Shown here: one piece after another, positions 1 through 8,918 of the stretch
How positions within the stretch are numbered: position 1 is the first letter of the stretch
How the letters are laid out: every line of letters starts with the position of its first letter
Assembly (NCBI GenBank): GCA_964629335.1
Contig: CAZVRH010000002.1
Location: 1-64,000, forward strand
DNA: 64,000 nucleotides
Direction of reading: 5' to 3'
DNA from: CACPJA01 sp964629335
GTDB taxonomy: Bacteria; Pseudomonadota; Gammaproteobacteria; Steroidobacterales; UBA11654
Made by a program: the position numbers and the translations under genes
Notes under the pieces: model-generated
Seen by the model: the letters and a program-made list of their open reading frames with translations, nothing else
What the model was told of the DNA's origin: nothing
Databases searched by the model: none

Positions 1-2
1 CG

Positions 3-62
3 GTTGATCTCGCTGTCTTCTTATTGTGCTCGTGGCGTTATCGTGCACTTACAAAGATCTAA
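3..62 (+). CDS. possible 3' end of an upstream gene (partial)
   Basis: Reading frame 3 is open from the window edge to a TAA at 60-62 and encodes a hydrophobic then basic tail (ending RYRALTKI) that would suit the C-terminus of a membrane protein. It would overlap the convergent hydrolase gene by 4 bases, which fits the packing elsewhere. Frame 1 is also open, to a TGA at 73-75, so the assignment is weak; nothing else is visible in bases 1-58. Confidence 0.22.
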   Translation, partial: VDLAVFLLCSWRYRALTKI

Positions 63-709
63 ATATTTTCTTTGAGAAAATTAATCGATCTATCAAATGC
101 AACCTCTGCTGAAGGTTGATGATAGTCACTTCTCATTTCACAGTTAAACCCATGACCTGCATCAGGATAGGTATGGATAGTTGCATCTGGATAATGCTTC
201 TTAATTAGGATCACACTTTCCATCGGTATGGCTATATCTTGTTCACCAAAGTGATACATTATTGGGCAATCAGGTGATTTGTCTAAATGATTCTCAGCGA
301 TCAAGGCACCGTAGTAACTGACTGCACAACTCACGTTTAATTCTGAAGCTGCGATATGAGTCAGCATTCCACCAAAACAATAGCCCACAATAGCCACCGG
401 CCCATCAGCTATTGATATTGCCGCATCTATATCATTCATTGCGTGTGTAATATCTAATCGTTCTTTGTAAGTTTTACCTTCTTTAATCTGGTTGTAATCA
501 AGAATAATGTCTTTTTCAAATCGATCGAAGAGAGCTGGGGCTATAGCTTTATATCCCTTATTGGCAAATGATTGGCAAACAGATTTAATATGATCGGTAA
601 TGCCAAAGATTTCTTGAACAATGATAATGGTGCCTTTCTCTTCAATTTGAGACGGGCTCACATAAGCATCTAACTCGTGTTTGTCTTTAGAAACTAATTC
701 AATCTGCAT
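59..709 (-). CDS. dienelactone hydrolase family protein
   Basis: A 216-residue alpha/beta hydrolase of the dienelactone hydrolase (carboxymethylenebutenolidase) family, cytosolic, with no signal peptide. The nucleophile elbow GYCFGG places the catalytic Cys at 111, with Asp158 (GEQD) and His186 (AGHGF) completing a Cys-Asp-His triad. Glu33 in the QEIFG motif matches the conserved active-site glutamate of the family. Known members hydrolyse dienelactones in chloroaromatic degradation, but many homologues have unknown ester or lactone substrates, and no other catechol-pathway genes are nearby. The gene is divergent from a short-chain dehydrogenase 38 bp away. The family assignment is firm; the substrate is unknown. 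Confidence 0.85.
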   Translation of the reverse strand: MQIELVSKDKHELDAYVSPSQIEEKGTIIIVQEIFGITDHIKSVCQSFANKGYKAIAPALFDRFEKDIILDYNQIKEGKTYKERLDITHAMNDIDAAISIADGPVAIVGYCFGGMLTHIAASELNVSCAVSYYGALIAENHLDKSPDCPIMYHFGEQDIAIPMESVILIKKHYPDATIHTYPDAGHGFNCEMRSDYHQPSAEVAFDRSINFLKENI

Positions 710-747
710 AGCATCTCTTCCTTGTGTATCATCAAGAGTTTATTAGA

Positions 748-1563
748 ATGTCTAATATTATGGAAGTTAAAGGTAAACGAGTAATTGTCACTGGCGCTGC
801 TTTAGGAATAGGGAAAGCAATGACCAAATCATTTTTAGACTCTGGAGCAGAAGTTGTCATTGTTGATATCAATGAAGAAGCTTTAAAAGAAACAGCTAGT
901 GATTTAGATGTGAAATGCATCACCGCTGATGTTTCATCAGAAGATGTTGTCAAGGACATCATTTCAGCTTCTAACTCTTCTATGGGCGGAATAGATATCT
1001 TTTGTTCAAATGCAGGTGTCGCTGGGAAAAGCGGTTTGTTAAATACAACGGAAAAAGATTGGTTAAATATATGGGGTGTTAATGTTATGTCTCATATTTA
1101 TGCAGCCAAACACACGCTTCCACAAATGTTAGAGCAAGGGAGTGGCTATTTTGTTAACACAGCTTCGGCAGCAGGTCTTCTGACTCAGGTCGGAGCAGCC
1201 GGTTATTCAGTTACTAAAGCAGCAGCAGTCAGTTTTGCTGAATGGCTTAAAATAACATACGGGAATAAGGGAATCGGCGTATCGTGCCTATGTCCTCAAG
1301 GAGTAAGAACTTCAATGGTGGAGGATGCCCCGGGTATTGTAAGTGCTCTAGTGGGCATTGATGGCATTATGGAGCCAGCAGATGTTGCTAACGATGTTGT
1401 TAATGCCATTGAAAGCGAGCAGTTTTTAATCGCCCCACACGAAAAAGTGCTCGATTATATTAAGATGAAAGCACAAGATTACGATCGATGGATCGAAGGG
1501 ATGCAGAATTTGCAAACCCAATTGCTTGATAGCTTTCCTGAAGCTGAGGATATGTTTAAATAA
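748..1563 (+). CDS. short-chain dehydrogenase/reductase (SDR)
   Basis: A classical SDR of 271 residues, NAD(P)H-dependent. TGAALGIG at residues 15-22 is the dinucleotide-binding glycine motif, NAG at 88-90 is the structural motif, and Ser140, Tyr153 and Lys157 (YSVTK) form the catalytic triad. The aspartate at 40, at the end of the second strand, suggests NAD(H) rather than NADP(H) preference (inference). A GTG at 724 is in frame, but the ATG at 748 has an AAGAG ribosome site 9 nt upstream and gives a normal SDR N-terminus, so I chose it. The stop abuts the convergent aminotransferase with no intergenic base. The substrate cannot be told. Confidence 0.88.
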   Translation: MSNIMEVKGKRVIVTGAALGIGKAMTKSFLDSGAEVVIVDINEEALKETASDLDVKCITADVSSEDVVKDIISASNSSMGGIDIFCSNAGVAGKSGLLNTTEKDWLNIWGVNVMSHIYAAKHTLPQMLEQGSGYFVNTASAAGLLTQVGAAGYSVTKAAAVSFAEWLKITYGNKGIGVSCLCPQGVRTSMVEDAPGIVSALVGIDGIMEPADVANDVVNAIESEQFLIAPHEKVLDYIKMKAQDYDRWIEGMQNLQTQLLDSFPEAEDMFK

Positions 1564-2694
1564 TTAGGCTCTGAGCTGCTCTAGGGCAATAGGGATGGCA
1601 TCAATATAACGCTGTATGTCTTCAATTTTACCCATGCTGATTCTTGACCATTGATTGAAGTCACCGTATTTACCTCTAATCAATATATTCATTTTTAACA
1701 TCTCGTCTCTAAAATCATCGGCATCGATATCACCAAGATTGACAAAGACAAAATTAGTTTCAGAAGGAAGTGCTGTTAAGCCGTTTAAGGATATTCCTTC
1801 ATACACCATCTCTTTGGCTTCAAGAATCATAGATTTTGAATACTTTAGAAATGCTTCATCGTTGTAACTCGCAATTGCACCAGCAAGACCGCCAAGAGAG
1901 ACTGAGAATTCTCCACTGCCGTTTTTCTTTATCGAATTAATAACTTCTGGTTGAGCAATGATGTAACCAATACGTTCACCTGCAAGACCGTATATTTTTG
2001 AAAAGGTTCGAGAAACTGCCACATCATAGCCATCTCTGACTAAATCAATCATTGAGTTTTCTTCAGGTTGTTCTGTAATCTCATTGTATGCTTCATCCAC
2101 AATCACCAATGTGTGTTGGCTCATATTGATAATGCTTTGTCTAAGTTCGTCAGCATTTAATAACAACCCTGTAGGGTTATTAGGATTAACAATAGACACA
2201 GATGAAATGTTATTTTTAGAAATAGCTTCAATAGCTTTGAGATTAATTTTTAAGTTATCATCGTTATCCACTCGGACAATCGTCCCGCCAATATTCTCAG
2301 CATAACCAAGATGAGAATCCCAAGTTAGTTGGGTTGTGGCTATTGGATTTTCTCTTGATTTGACTTGAGCCAAATAACTTAAAGCTTGAGTGGATCCGGC
2401 ACTAATTGTGATGTTTTCAGTGCCGAGTTTATGGCGTTCTGCAATCATCGATTTTAATCGATTTACAAGTAGGTCAGGGTAATAGGCTCCTTTGTGAGAT
2501 GATTCTTGTATAGCCTGGATGGCCAGTTCACTTGGACCGTAATAATTTTCATTCCAATGTAGTTGAGCGAGACCAGTTTGAGGACCATAATAGACAGGTT
2601 CAGCAGTAATTTTAAAGGGGATTAATTTCGCGGTTGCTCCAGTTGAAGCAAGCGCTACCGATCTTGATAAAAAGCTTCTCCTTGATATACCCAT
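1564..2694 (-). CDS. Tat-signal HisC-like PLP aminotransferase
   Basis: A fold-type I, class I/II aminotransferase resembling histidinol-phosphate aminotransferase (376 residues). NPNNPTG at 170-176, Asp200 in VDEAY and the Schiff-base Lys233 in SRTFSKIYGLAGERIGY are all present. Unusually, the N-terminus reads MGISRRSFLSRS followed by a small hydrophobic stretch, a twin-arginine export signal, so the folded PLP enzyme is probably sent to the periplasm. Biosynthetic HisC is cytosolic and has no such leader, and no his genes are nearby. It is therefore more likely a paralogue acting on an external amino acid or amine (inference). It is divergent from the MGMT gene. Confidence 0.85.
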   Translation of the reverse strand: MGISRRSFLSRSVALASTGATAKLIPFKITAEPVYYGPQTGLAQLHWNENYYGPSELAIQAIQESSHKGAYYPDLLVNRLKSMIAERHKLGTENITISAGSTQALSYLAQVKSRENPIATTQLTWDSHLGYAENIGGTIVRVDNDDNLKINLKAIEAISKNNISSVSIVNPNNPTGLLLNADELRQSIINMSQHTLVIVDEAYNEITEQPEENSMIDLVRDGYDVAVSRTFSKIYGLAGERIGYIIAQPEVINSIKKNGSGEFSVSLGGLAGAIASYNDEAFLKYSKSMILEAKEMVYEGISLNGLTALPSETNFVFVNLGDIDADDFRDEMLKMNILIRGKYGDFNQWSRISMGKIEDIQRYIDAIPIALEQLRA

Positions 2695-2697
2695 ATA

Positions 2698-2759
2698 ATA
2701 GTCTGATTAAAAATAATAATAACTTTAACATTTAATAGATAAAGGTACTATCAGTCTAT
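2698..2759. repeat. imperfect inverted repeat in a divergent promoter region
   Basis: ATAGTCTGAT at 2698-2707 and ATCAGTCTAT at 2750-2759 are inverted copies with one mismatch, flanking about 42 bp of AT-rich DNA between the divergent aminotransferase and MGMT genes. One arm touches each start codon. This may be a shared operator or chance. Confidence 0.3.
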
Positions 2760-2761
2760 TA

Positions 2762-3040
2762 ATGAATATGACTGGAACTAATTTTCAACAAAAAGTTTGG
2801 GATGAAATCAATAAAATTCCTAAAGGTCATACCAGATCTTACAAGCAAATAGCCATTGCTATAGGTTACCCAAAAGCGGCCAGAGCTGTTGCAAATGCTT
2901 GTGGAAAGAACCCAAATCCTGTCGTTACTCCTTGTCACAGAGTCATTGCTTCTGACGGATCCATTGGTGGCTACACCGGTAGAGGAGGAGTGAACACTAA
3001 AAGACGATTATTAGCTAAAGAGGGAGTTTATTTTGATTAG
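2762..3040 (+). CDS. single-domain MGMT-family DNA alkyltransferase
   Basis: A 92-residue protein equal to the C-terminal DNA-binding and active-site domain of O6-alkylguanine-DNA alkyltransferases. The winged-helix segment with RAVANACGKNP (the residues around the conserved Arg finger) leads to PCHRV at 57-61. Cys58 is therefore the alkyl acceptor and is intact, unlike the alkyltransferase-like (ATL) proteins, in which it is Trp or Ala. The N-terminal domain of Ogt/Ada is absent. Predicted role: suicidal repair of O6-alkylguanine, or lesion recognition for nucleotide excision repair. No clear ribosome site precedes the first ATG; an in-frame ATG at 2768 is an alternative. Confidence 0.85.
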   Translation: MNMTGTNFQQKVWDEINKIPKGHTRSYKQIAIAIGYPKAARAVANACGKNPNPVVTPCHRVIASDGSIGGYTGRGGVNTKRRLLAKEGVYFD

Positions 3041-3128
3041 ATTTTATCTCTGCAGAACCTTGATAAAATTCACTAATCAGTAGCAATTGATTAATATGTA
3101 TCTAAGCCTAATTAATGGAGGCATTTAA

Positions 3129-4007
3129 ATGAAAAGATTTGAAGCGAAAACCGCGGTCATAACAGGTGCTGCTAGCGGAATAGGGTATGCACTTGCAGAA
3201 AAGTTTGCAGAAGAAAAAATGAATATTGTTCTAGCCGATATAGAACCAAATGCTTTAGACAATGCTGTAGAAAAGATAACCAGTCTTGGTGTTGAAGCCA
3301 CCGGTATTGTAGTTGATGTTATGGACAAAGAAGCGGTGAATAATCTTACTCAAGAATCCATTAAAGCTTTTGGTAATATTCATATCCTTTGTAACAATGC
3401 TGGCGTGGCCAGCACCGTGGGAGGAGACGGAATATGGGACTTTGATGACAGCGACTGGGAATGGGTATTAGGTGTTAATTTTTATGGAACCCTCTACGGC
3501 ATCCAATCGTTTGTTCCTCATATGATCAAACATAAGGAGGAAGGACATATTCTTAATACTATTTCATTAGCAGGTATCTTGCCGGGAGAAGCTATATATG
3601 GAGTAAGTAAACACGCTGCTATGGCACTCAGCGAATCACTTTGGCAAGGTTTGAGAAAGATTAAATCTAAAATTGGGGCATCGGTTTTATGCCCAGGTTT
3701 TGTCAACACGAACATTATAGAATCCAATCGAAATCGACCAGACCATTTACCAGCAAAAAATAAAACGAATTTTATCTTAAAGAAACTAGCTTCTACAGTT
3801 TTAAAAAGAGGTAAAGAGCCGAACGAAATAGCCACAGCCACTCTTGAAGCAATTCGGGAAAATAAATTCTATATTCTTCCACACACAAATTATGACGACA
3901 TGATTAAAGACAGGTACAGCAGAATTCTCGAAAGAACAGAACCCCAAGAAGCTGATATGCAGGAAGTTTTATTGGGTACATTAATGAGTGAAAAAGGAGA
4001 GTGGTAG
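3129..4007 (+). CDS. short-chain dehydrogenase/reductase (SDR)
   Basis: A classical SDR of 292 residues. TGAASGIG at 12-19 binds the cofactor, NNAG is at 89-92, and the catalytic residues are Ser146, Tyr157 and Lys161 (YGVSK). Asp37 after the second strand (LADIE) suggests NAD(H) use. A good GGAGG ribosome site precedes the ATG by 8 nt. The C-terminus is about 40 residues longer than the minimal SDR and carries a basic helix around 205-225. It heads a same-strand run with the beta-propeller, quinone oxidoreductase and MFS genes, all within a few bases of one another, so it probably belongs to one catabolic or detoxification operon. The substrate is unknown. Confidence 0.88.
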   Translation: MKRFEAKTAVITGAASGIGYALAEKFAEEKMNIVLADIEPNALDNAVEKITSLGVEATGIVVDVMDKEAVNNLTQESIKAFGNIHILCNNAGVASTVGGDGIWDFDDSDWEWVLGVNFYGTLYGIQSFVPHMIKHKEEGHILNTISLAGILPGEAIYGVSKHAAMALSESLWQGLRKIKSKIGASVLCPGFVNTNIIESNRNRPDHLPAKNKTNFILKKLASTVLKRGKEPNEIATATLEAIRENKFYILPHTNYDDMIKDRYSRILERTEPQEADMQEVLLGTLMSEKGEW

Positions 4008-4023
4008 ACGAGTAGAGGCAAAT

Positions 4024-5121
4024 ATGAAAATATTAAAAACAATTGGTTTTAGCATTTTCTCAATCATCGTGATAGTTGTACTTTTGTTTCAAATTATAGG
4101 TAAAGAAGTTACCCCCATTTCTGGATGCAAATCAGATTCACAGATAAGGGTCTATTGTGAATTCAGTAAACCTGAAGACATTGTTGTTCTTCCCGATGAT
4201 CGTCACTTATTAATTTCTGAATTCGGAGCTATTATTCCTCTTAGCCCAAAAAATTTACCAGGAAAAATATCACTGTTTGATACTGATACCATGAAAAAAA
4301 AGTCAATTAAAGTAACTCTTGGTGAAAACATATGGGGTGAGGATAGTTGTCAGCGTGATGACCTTTTACTCTCTCCTCATGGGATTGACCTGAATCAAAG
4401 ATCAGACGGACTGTATCAACTGGCTGTTATTAATCATATGCCAAAAGAGACTGTGGAGATGTTTGAATTGATTAAGGATAATGATTTTTGGACCCTCATA
4501 TGGAGAGGTTGTGTGAATGCACTAAAGACAGGTTATTTCAATGATGTTGCCTTAAAGAGTGACGGCAGTTTTTTTACAACTCAGATGTACGATAAAGAGA
4601 CATCCTACTTGAGTTTAGTTTATATCTCTTTTATCAAACCAGACACTGGTTTTGTTTATCAATGGGACATAAACAATGGGTTTATAAAACTACCAAACTC
4701 TGAAGGTTCTTTCCCAAATGGGGTCTCTATCTCAGACGATGACAAGTATTTATTTGTTAATTATGTTTTTAATCACAGAACATCAAAACTAAATCTAGAG
4801 AATTACACTGTCGAAGCAGAGCACTTTAGCAAAGGCACTCCAGATAATTCATCCATTGACGGAGACTTTATTTGGGTAGCTACACAAGACAACACCGGGA
4901 TAGACCTATTGATCCATTGCAATGAAAGAGTGATTCAATGTTCATTGCCTTTTACGATTTATAAATTAAGACAAGATGATTTATCAGAAGTTGAAACATT
5001 TTCTTTCAAGCAAACACAAATGGGTTCGGTTACCGTAGGGGTACCTCATAATGAAAAAGTATGGTTAGGAACTTTTATGGGTGACCGGATTGCATCTTTT
5101 AATCTTAATCAAGAGGAATAA
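4024..5121 (+). CDS. membrane-anchored SMP-30/arylesterase-like beta-propeller protein
   Basis: A 365-residue protein with one N-terminal hydrophobic helix (about residues 5-25), so it is exported or membrane-anchored. The remainder looks like a six-bladed propeller of the SMP-30/gluconolactonase/paraoxonase type. Blade-like segments SPHGIDL and PNGVSISDDDKYLFV and late VPHNEKVWLGTF resemble the metal- and substrate-site loops of that superfamily. It may be a periplasmic lactonase or esterase (inference). An in-frame start at 3988 lies inside the SDR gene; I prefer the ATG at 4024 because it directly begins the membrane helix and follows a GAGG-like ribosome site. Confidence 0.6.
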   Translation: MKILKTIGFSIFSIIVIVVLLFQIIGKEVTPISGCKSDSQIRVYCEFSKPEDIVVLPDDRHLLISEFGAIIPLSPKNLPGKISLFDTDTMKKKSIKVTLGENIWGEDSCQRDDLLLSPHGIDLNQRSDGLYQLAVINHMPKETVEMFELIKDNDFWTLIWRGCVNALKTGYFNDVALKSDGSFFTTQMYDKETSYLSLVYISFIKPDTGFVYQWDINNGFIKLPNSEGSFPNGVSISDDDKYLFVNYVFNHRTSKLNLENYTVEAEHFSKGTPDNSSIDGDFIWVATQDNTGIDLLIHCNERVIQCSLPFTIYKLRQDDLSEVETFSFKQTQMGSVTVGVPHNEKVWLGTFMGDRIASFNLNQEE

Positions 5122-5122
5122 A

Positions 5123-6124
5123 ATGAAAGCGTATTTATGTAGAGAGTTTGGCCCAATTAATTCACATAAGGTTGAGGAAATAGATAGTCCGATTCCAGGA
5201 GATCATGATGTTCTTATCGATATTCATGCTGCTGGAGTGGCATTTCCTGATGTTTTAGTTGTTCAAGGGTTGTATCAGATTAAACCTGATTTTCCTTTTT
5301 CACCTGGTGGGGAATTTGCAGGTGTAGTTAATTCAATAGGAGATAAAGTAAAGATGTGGAATGTTGGAGATCGAGTCATTGGTTTTAAAGGCAGTGGAGG
5401 TTTTGCCGAACAAGCCATATGCAATGAATACAATATCATGCCACTTCCTGAATCAATGGACTATCTGACAGGATCTATTTTCCCTTTAAATTATGGGACG
5501 TCTATTCACGCTTTTAAACAACGAGCGGAACTTCAGCCTCAAGAAACAGTACTTATTATGGGCGCTGCGGGTGGATTAGGTATTACTGCCATTCATGTAG
5601 CAAAAGCCATGGGTGCAACCGTTATAGCTGCAGCATCATCTCAAGAGAAAGTGGATTTATGTAAATCTCAAGGGGCAGACGAGGTCATCGTATATTCAAG
5701 AGACAACATGGATAAGGACGCACAAAAGGCTTTTTCTGTTCAAATTAAAACATTAACAAACAACCAAGGTGTTGATGTTGTTTTTGACCCAGTGGGCGGC
5801 GCCTACTCAGAGCCAGCTTTGAGAGCAATGGCTTGGAAAGGTAGATATTTAGTTATCGGCTTCACCTCAAATATACCTTCAATACCTTTGAACTTAGCTC
5901 TATTAAAAGGTTGTCAGATTGTGGGTGTGTTTTGGGGTAATTTTTGTGTCAAAGAACCCATAGTCAATGCAGGTAATTTTAAAGATTTATTTGGTATGTT
6001 TGAAGAAGGGAAAATCAAACCCTTTGTAGTAGAAACCTTTCCTTTGAAAAAAACCGGATACGCAATTGAATTATTAGCAAAACGAAAAGCATTAGGAAAA
6101 ATCGCTATACAGGTTCGTGATTAA
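5123..6124 (+). CDS. zinc-independent quinone oxidoreductase/enoyl reductase (MDR family)
   Basis: A 333-residue medium-chain dehydrogenase/reductase, NADPH:quinone oxidoreductase type. The N-terminal GroES-like domain has the PGGEFAGVV motif (61-69) and lacks the structural- and catalytic-zinc cysteines of alcohol dehydrogenases. The Rossmann motif GAAGGLG lies at 147-153. It probably reduces quinones or activated alkenes with NADPH in the cytosol. The ATG at 5123 is one base after the preceding stop, with AGAGGA just upstream. A longer in-frame start at 5081 would overlap the propeller gene and has no such support. The stop codon abuts the ATG of the MFS gene. Confidence 0.85.
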   Translation: MKAYLCREFGPINSHKVEEIDSPIPGDHDVLIDIHAAGVAFPDVLVVQGLYQIKPDFPFSPGGEFAGVVNSIGDKVKMWNVGDRVIGFKGSGGFAEQAICNEYNIMPLPESMDYLTGSIFPLNYGTSIHAFKQRAELQPQETVLIMGAAGGLGITAIHVAKAMGATVIAAASSQEKVDLCKSQGADEVIVYSRDNMDKDAQKAFSVQIKTLTNNQGVDVVFDPVGGAYSEPALRAMAWKGRYLVIGFTSNIPSIPLNLALLKGCQIVGVFWGNFCVKEPIVNAGNFKDLFGMFEEGKIKPFVVETFPLKKTGYAIELLAKRKALGKIAIQVRD

Positions 6125-7405
6125 ATGAGCCCAAAGAAAAGCCTCTATATACTAAGCTTTCTAACCCTATTAAATATTCTTAGTTTTATAGATCGCCAGT
6201 TATTAGCAAGCTTTTCTAATTTTATCGTCCCTGATTTAGGTCTAACTAATACTCAATATGGAATCTTATCTGGCTTGGCCTTTATAGTGTTCTATTCAAT
6301 CATGGGGGTCATAATGGGGGCAATTGCAGATCGTGTTCATAGGCCTAAGTTCATGGCTTTTGGTGTAGCACTATGGAGTTTACTTACCGCAGCTTCAGGA
6401 TTAGCAAAAAACTTTTGGATGTTATTTTTTCCCAGGATATTTATTGGAATCGGGGAGTCGATTCTTACGCCCACATCCTTATCGTATTTATCCGAACACT
6501 TTCCCAAAAAAAATATGGGTTTTGTAGCAGGTTTCTATTATTTAGCTGTCCCTGTGGGCGTAACCTTATCATTTTATATAGCAGGTTTTCTTGGTCCTGT
6601 GTGGGGTTGGAGAAATTGTTTTTATGTTCTAGGACTTTTAGGACTTCTCTTAGCTGGCGTAATGTTTTTTTTCAAAGAAACTCCAAAAAGAAAAGAGATT
6701 ATTAGAAATCAGCCAATTAAAAATGTATTTACTAAACAAACTTTCCTCGAATCCATTAAAGAGTTAAGAATTATCATCAAAGGAAGTTATGCGCTTAGAA
6801 TGACCATCTACGGAGGTATAGCAGCAAACTTTATTCTTGGCGCATTGGCTTTTGATCAGTTGTGGTTGGTCGAAGACAAAGGCTTTGACCGTGCTGAGAT
6901 TCTAATAATTAGCGGCACCATTGGATTTCCTGCAGGAATCTTAGGAAACTTATTTGGAGGTTTAGGCAGTGACTACTTTGTTCAGAGAACAGGTAAGAGT
7001 AGACAGACATTTCTCTTTTGGTGTTTATTGGTTTTATCTCCATGTATTCTTTTTTATCGATTAACAGACGATACAAGTGTTATTTTCTTTTCACTCATGT
7101 TTTTAGGTTTTTTTCAATGGGGTTGTTTATACGGTCCTATTACGTCTTCTGTACAAGAACTTGCTCCTGAAAAGAATAAAGCTTTGGTTCTGGCTTATTA
7201 TTTATTTTTAACAAACTTAGTCGGTATTGGACTATCCACTACCTTTGCTGGAATTTTAACCGATGTTTTGATTTTTAATGACATAGAAAACCCCTACACC
7301 ATAACACTCTTGATTTTTCAGTTTTTATCCATGTTGTGTTTCCCAGCATTTTATTTAGCCGGAAAGGAAATTAACTCAAGACCAACCAATCTAAGAGAAC
7401 TTTAA
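6125..7405 (+). CDS. MFS transporter, spinster-like
   Basis: A 426-residue major facilitator with twelve predicted membrane segments. The N-terminus, with LSFIDRQLL, the NTQYGILSGLAF segment and the cytoplasmic loop ADRVHRP (the MFS signature between helices 2 and 3), resembles the spinster branch. That branch is common in marine Gammaproteobacteria beside dehydrogenase and monooxygenase genes. It starts immediately after the quinone oxidoreductase stop, so it is translationally linked to that operon and probably moves the operon's substrate or product. Its last 15 bases overlap the convergent monooxygenase gene. Confidence 0.82.
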   Translation: MSPKKSLYILSFLTLLNILSFIDRQLLASFSNFIVPDLGLTNTQYGILSGLAFIVFYSIMGVIMGAIADRVHRPKFMAFGVALWSLLTAASGLAKNFWMLFFPRIFIGIGESILTPTSLSYLSEHFPKKNMGFVAGFYYLAVPVGVTLSFYIAGFLGPVWGWRNCFYVLGLLGLLLAGVMFFFKETPKRKEIIRNQPIKNVFTKQTFLESIKELRIIIKGSYALRMTIYGGIAANFILGALAFDQLWLVEDKGFDRAEILIISGTIGFPAGILGNLFGGLGSDYFVQRTGKSRQTFLFWCLLVLSPCILFYRLTDDTSVIFFSLMFLGFFQWGCLYGPITSSVQELAPEKNKALVLAYYLFLTNLVGIGLSTTFAGILTDVLIFNDIENPYTITLLIFQFLSMLCFPAFYLAGKEINSRPTNLREL

Positions 7406-8842
7406 CTCTTTATCAGTGATACGTCCGTATCTCAGCTGAAGGACATCTTTTTTATAATTTTGGGTATTTCTCCATGGATCTCTTGCTCCTTGACGTGGAA
7501 GAGTCTCTAGAACTCTTAAAACGTAGCCGGAATTAAAATCCAACCATTCACCGTCCACTTCTATTTCTCCCTCAGGTGTAGGTCGGCAATATTTGTAACC
7601 GTGCCTATCCATATAGTTAAACAAACGGCATGCATACTCAGCGGTCAAATCAGCTCGAAGCGTCCATGAAGCATTGGTGTAGCCAAAGGTCATAATAAGG
7701 TTAGGAACATTACTGACCATCATCCCTTTGTAAGTCATTGATTGCGATGAAATGACGGGTTCATTGTCCACAGTAATATCAATATTGCCGAACAAGAGAA
7801 CATTGAATCCTGTTGCGGTGACAATAATATCTGTTTTTAATTCATCTCCAGATTTTAATTGAATTCCGTCTTCTGTAAATTTTTCAATACGATCTGTGAC
7901 CACGGAGGCATTACCGTCATTAATAGCATTGAATAAGTCACCGTCAGGAACTAAACAAAGTCTCTGATCCCAAGGGTTATAAGGTGGAGTGAAGTGTTTA
8001 TCAATGTCAAAATTGTTTGGCAGATACTTTCTGACTAAGTCAATTAAAAAAGTTTTGAATCGTTTTGGGTTTTTTCTTGCTCGTTTAAAGAGAAAAGACT
8101 GCATATTAATGTTTTGCCAACGCATCACATAATAAGCCACAGTATTGTTGGTTAATTTTCTAATAAAATTTCCTAAAGGGCTATTATTGGGTCGAACGAT
8201 ATAATAGGTGGGTGTGCGTTGTAACATAGTAATATGTTCAGTGGTTTCAGCCATTGTAGGTATGATCGTGACAGCAGTGGCACCGCTTCCAATTACAACC
8301 ACTCTTTTTCCTGAATAATCGAGATCTTCAGGCCATTTCTGTGGATGAATAATTTGACCTTTGAAATTCTCTCTACCTTCAAATTCAGGTTCGTATGGTT
8401 GATCATAATCATAGTAACCTACACAAAAATATAGGAAATCACAGGTGACGGTTTTATCTGCATCATCGAGTTTATTTTTGTAGTGAACAGTCCATTGTGC
8501 TTGATCTGATGACCACGACACTGAATTAACCTGAGAATGATATCGAATATTCTCTTTTATATTGTTTTCTTCGGCAATTTCATCAAGATAATTGAGAATT
8601 GCTCCTCCTTCTGCAACCAGTTTTTCTTCTTTCCAAGGTTTAAATCTGAAGCCCATGGTGGTCATGTCAGAATCAGATCTGATGCCTGGATATTTGAACA
8701 GATCCCAGGTCCCGCCTAATCGATCTCTTGACTCAAGAATCAGATAGTCTTTCTGTGGAGTTTCTCTCTGGATATGGTATGCCGCTCCGATTCCAGATAG
8801 GCCAGCACCGACAATTAATATATTTACATGTTCGTGTTCCAT
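7391..8842 (-). CDS. flavin-containing monooxygenase, Baeyer-Villiger type
   Basis: A 483-residue cytosolic class B flavoprotein monooxygenase. The FAD-binding motif is GAGLSG at 12-17, and GGTW and YPG follow as in the Baeyer-Villiger family. FKGQIIHPQKWP at 160-171 matches the Baeyer-Villiger fingerprint FxGxxxHxxxWP. A second Rossmann motif, GSGATA (185-190), binds NADPH. Expected chemistry is insertion of oxygen next to a ketone, or oxidation of a heteroatom, giving an ester or lactone. The hydrolase at 59-709 could act on such products (inference). The gene is divergent from dnaX and converges on the MFS gene with overlapping 3' ends. Confidence 0.88.
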   Translation of the reverse strand: MEHEHVNILIVGAGLSGIGAAYHIQRETPQKDYLILESRDRLGGTWDLFKYPGIRSDSDMTTMGFRFKPWKEEKLVAEGGAILNYLDEIAEENNIKENIRYHSQVNSVSWSSDQAQWTVHYKNKLDDADKTVTCDFLYFCVGYYDYDQPYEPEFEGRENFKGQIIHPQKWPEDLDYSGKRVVVIGSGATAVTIIPTMAETTEHITMLQRTPTYYIVRPNNSPLGNFIRKLTNNTVAYYVMRWQNINMQSFLFKRARKNPKRFKTFLIDLVRKYLPNNFDIDKHFTPPYNPWDQRLCLVPDGDLFNAINDGNASVVTDRIEKFTEDGIQLKSGDELKTDIIVTATGFNVLLFGNIDITVDNEPVISSQSMTYKGMMVSNVPNLIMTFGYTNASWTLRADLTAEYACRLFNYMDRHGYKYCRPTPEGEIEVDGEWLDFNSGYVLRVLETLPRQGARDPWRNTQNYKKDVLQLRYGRITDKELKFS

Positions 8843-8918
8843 TTCTATAGTTACATATATAGTAGAAGGCTGTAATATATCTTAAACCAATATTCGTTGA
8901 TAATCTTTTACAAAATTT

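Noticed and set aside
2762..3040. An alkyltransferase-like (ATL) protein lacking the acceptor cysteine
   Set aside because: The PCHRV motif is intact, so the protein keeps the alkyl-acceptor Cys58.
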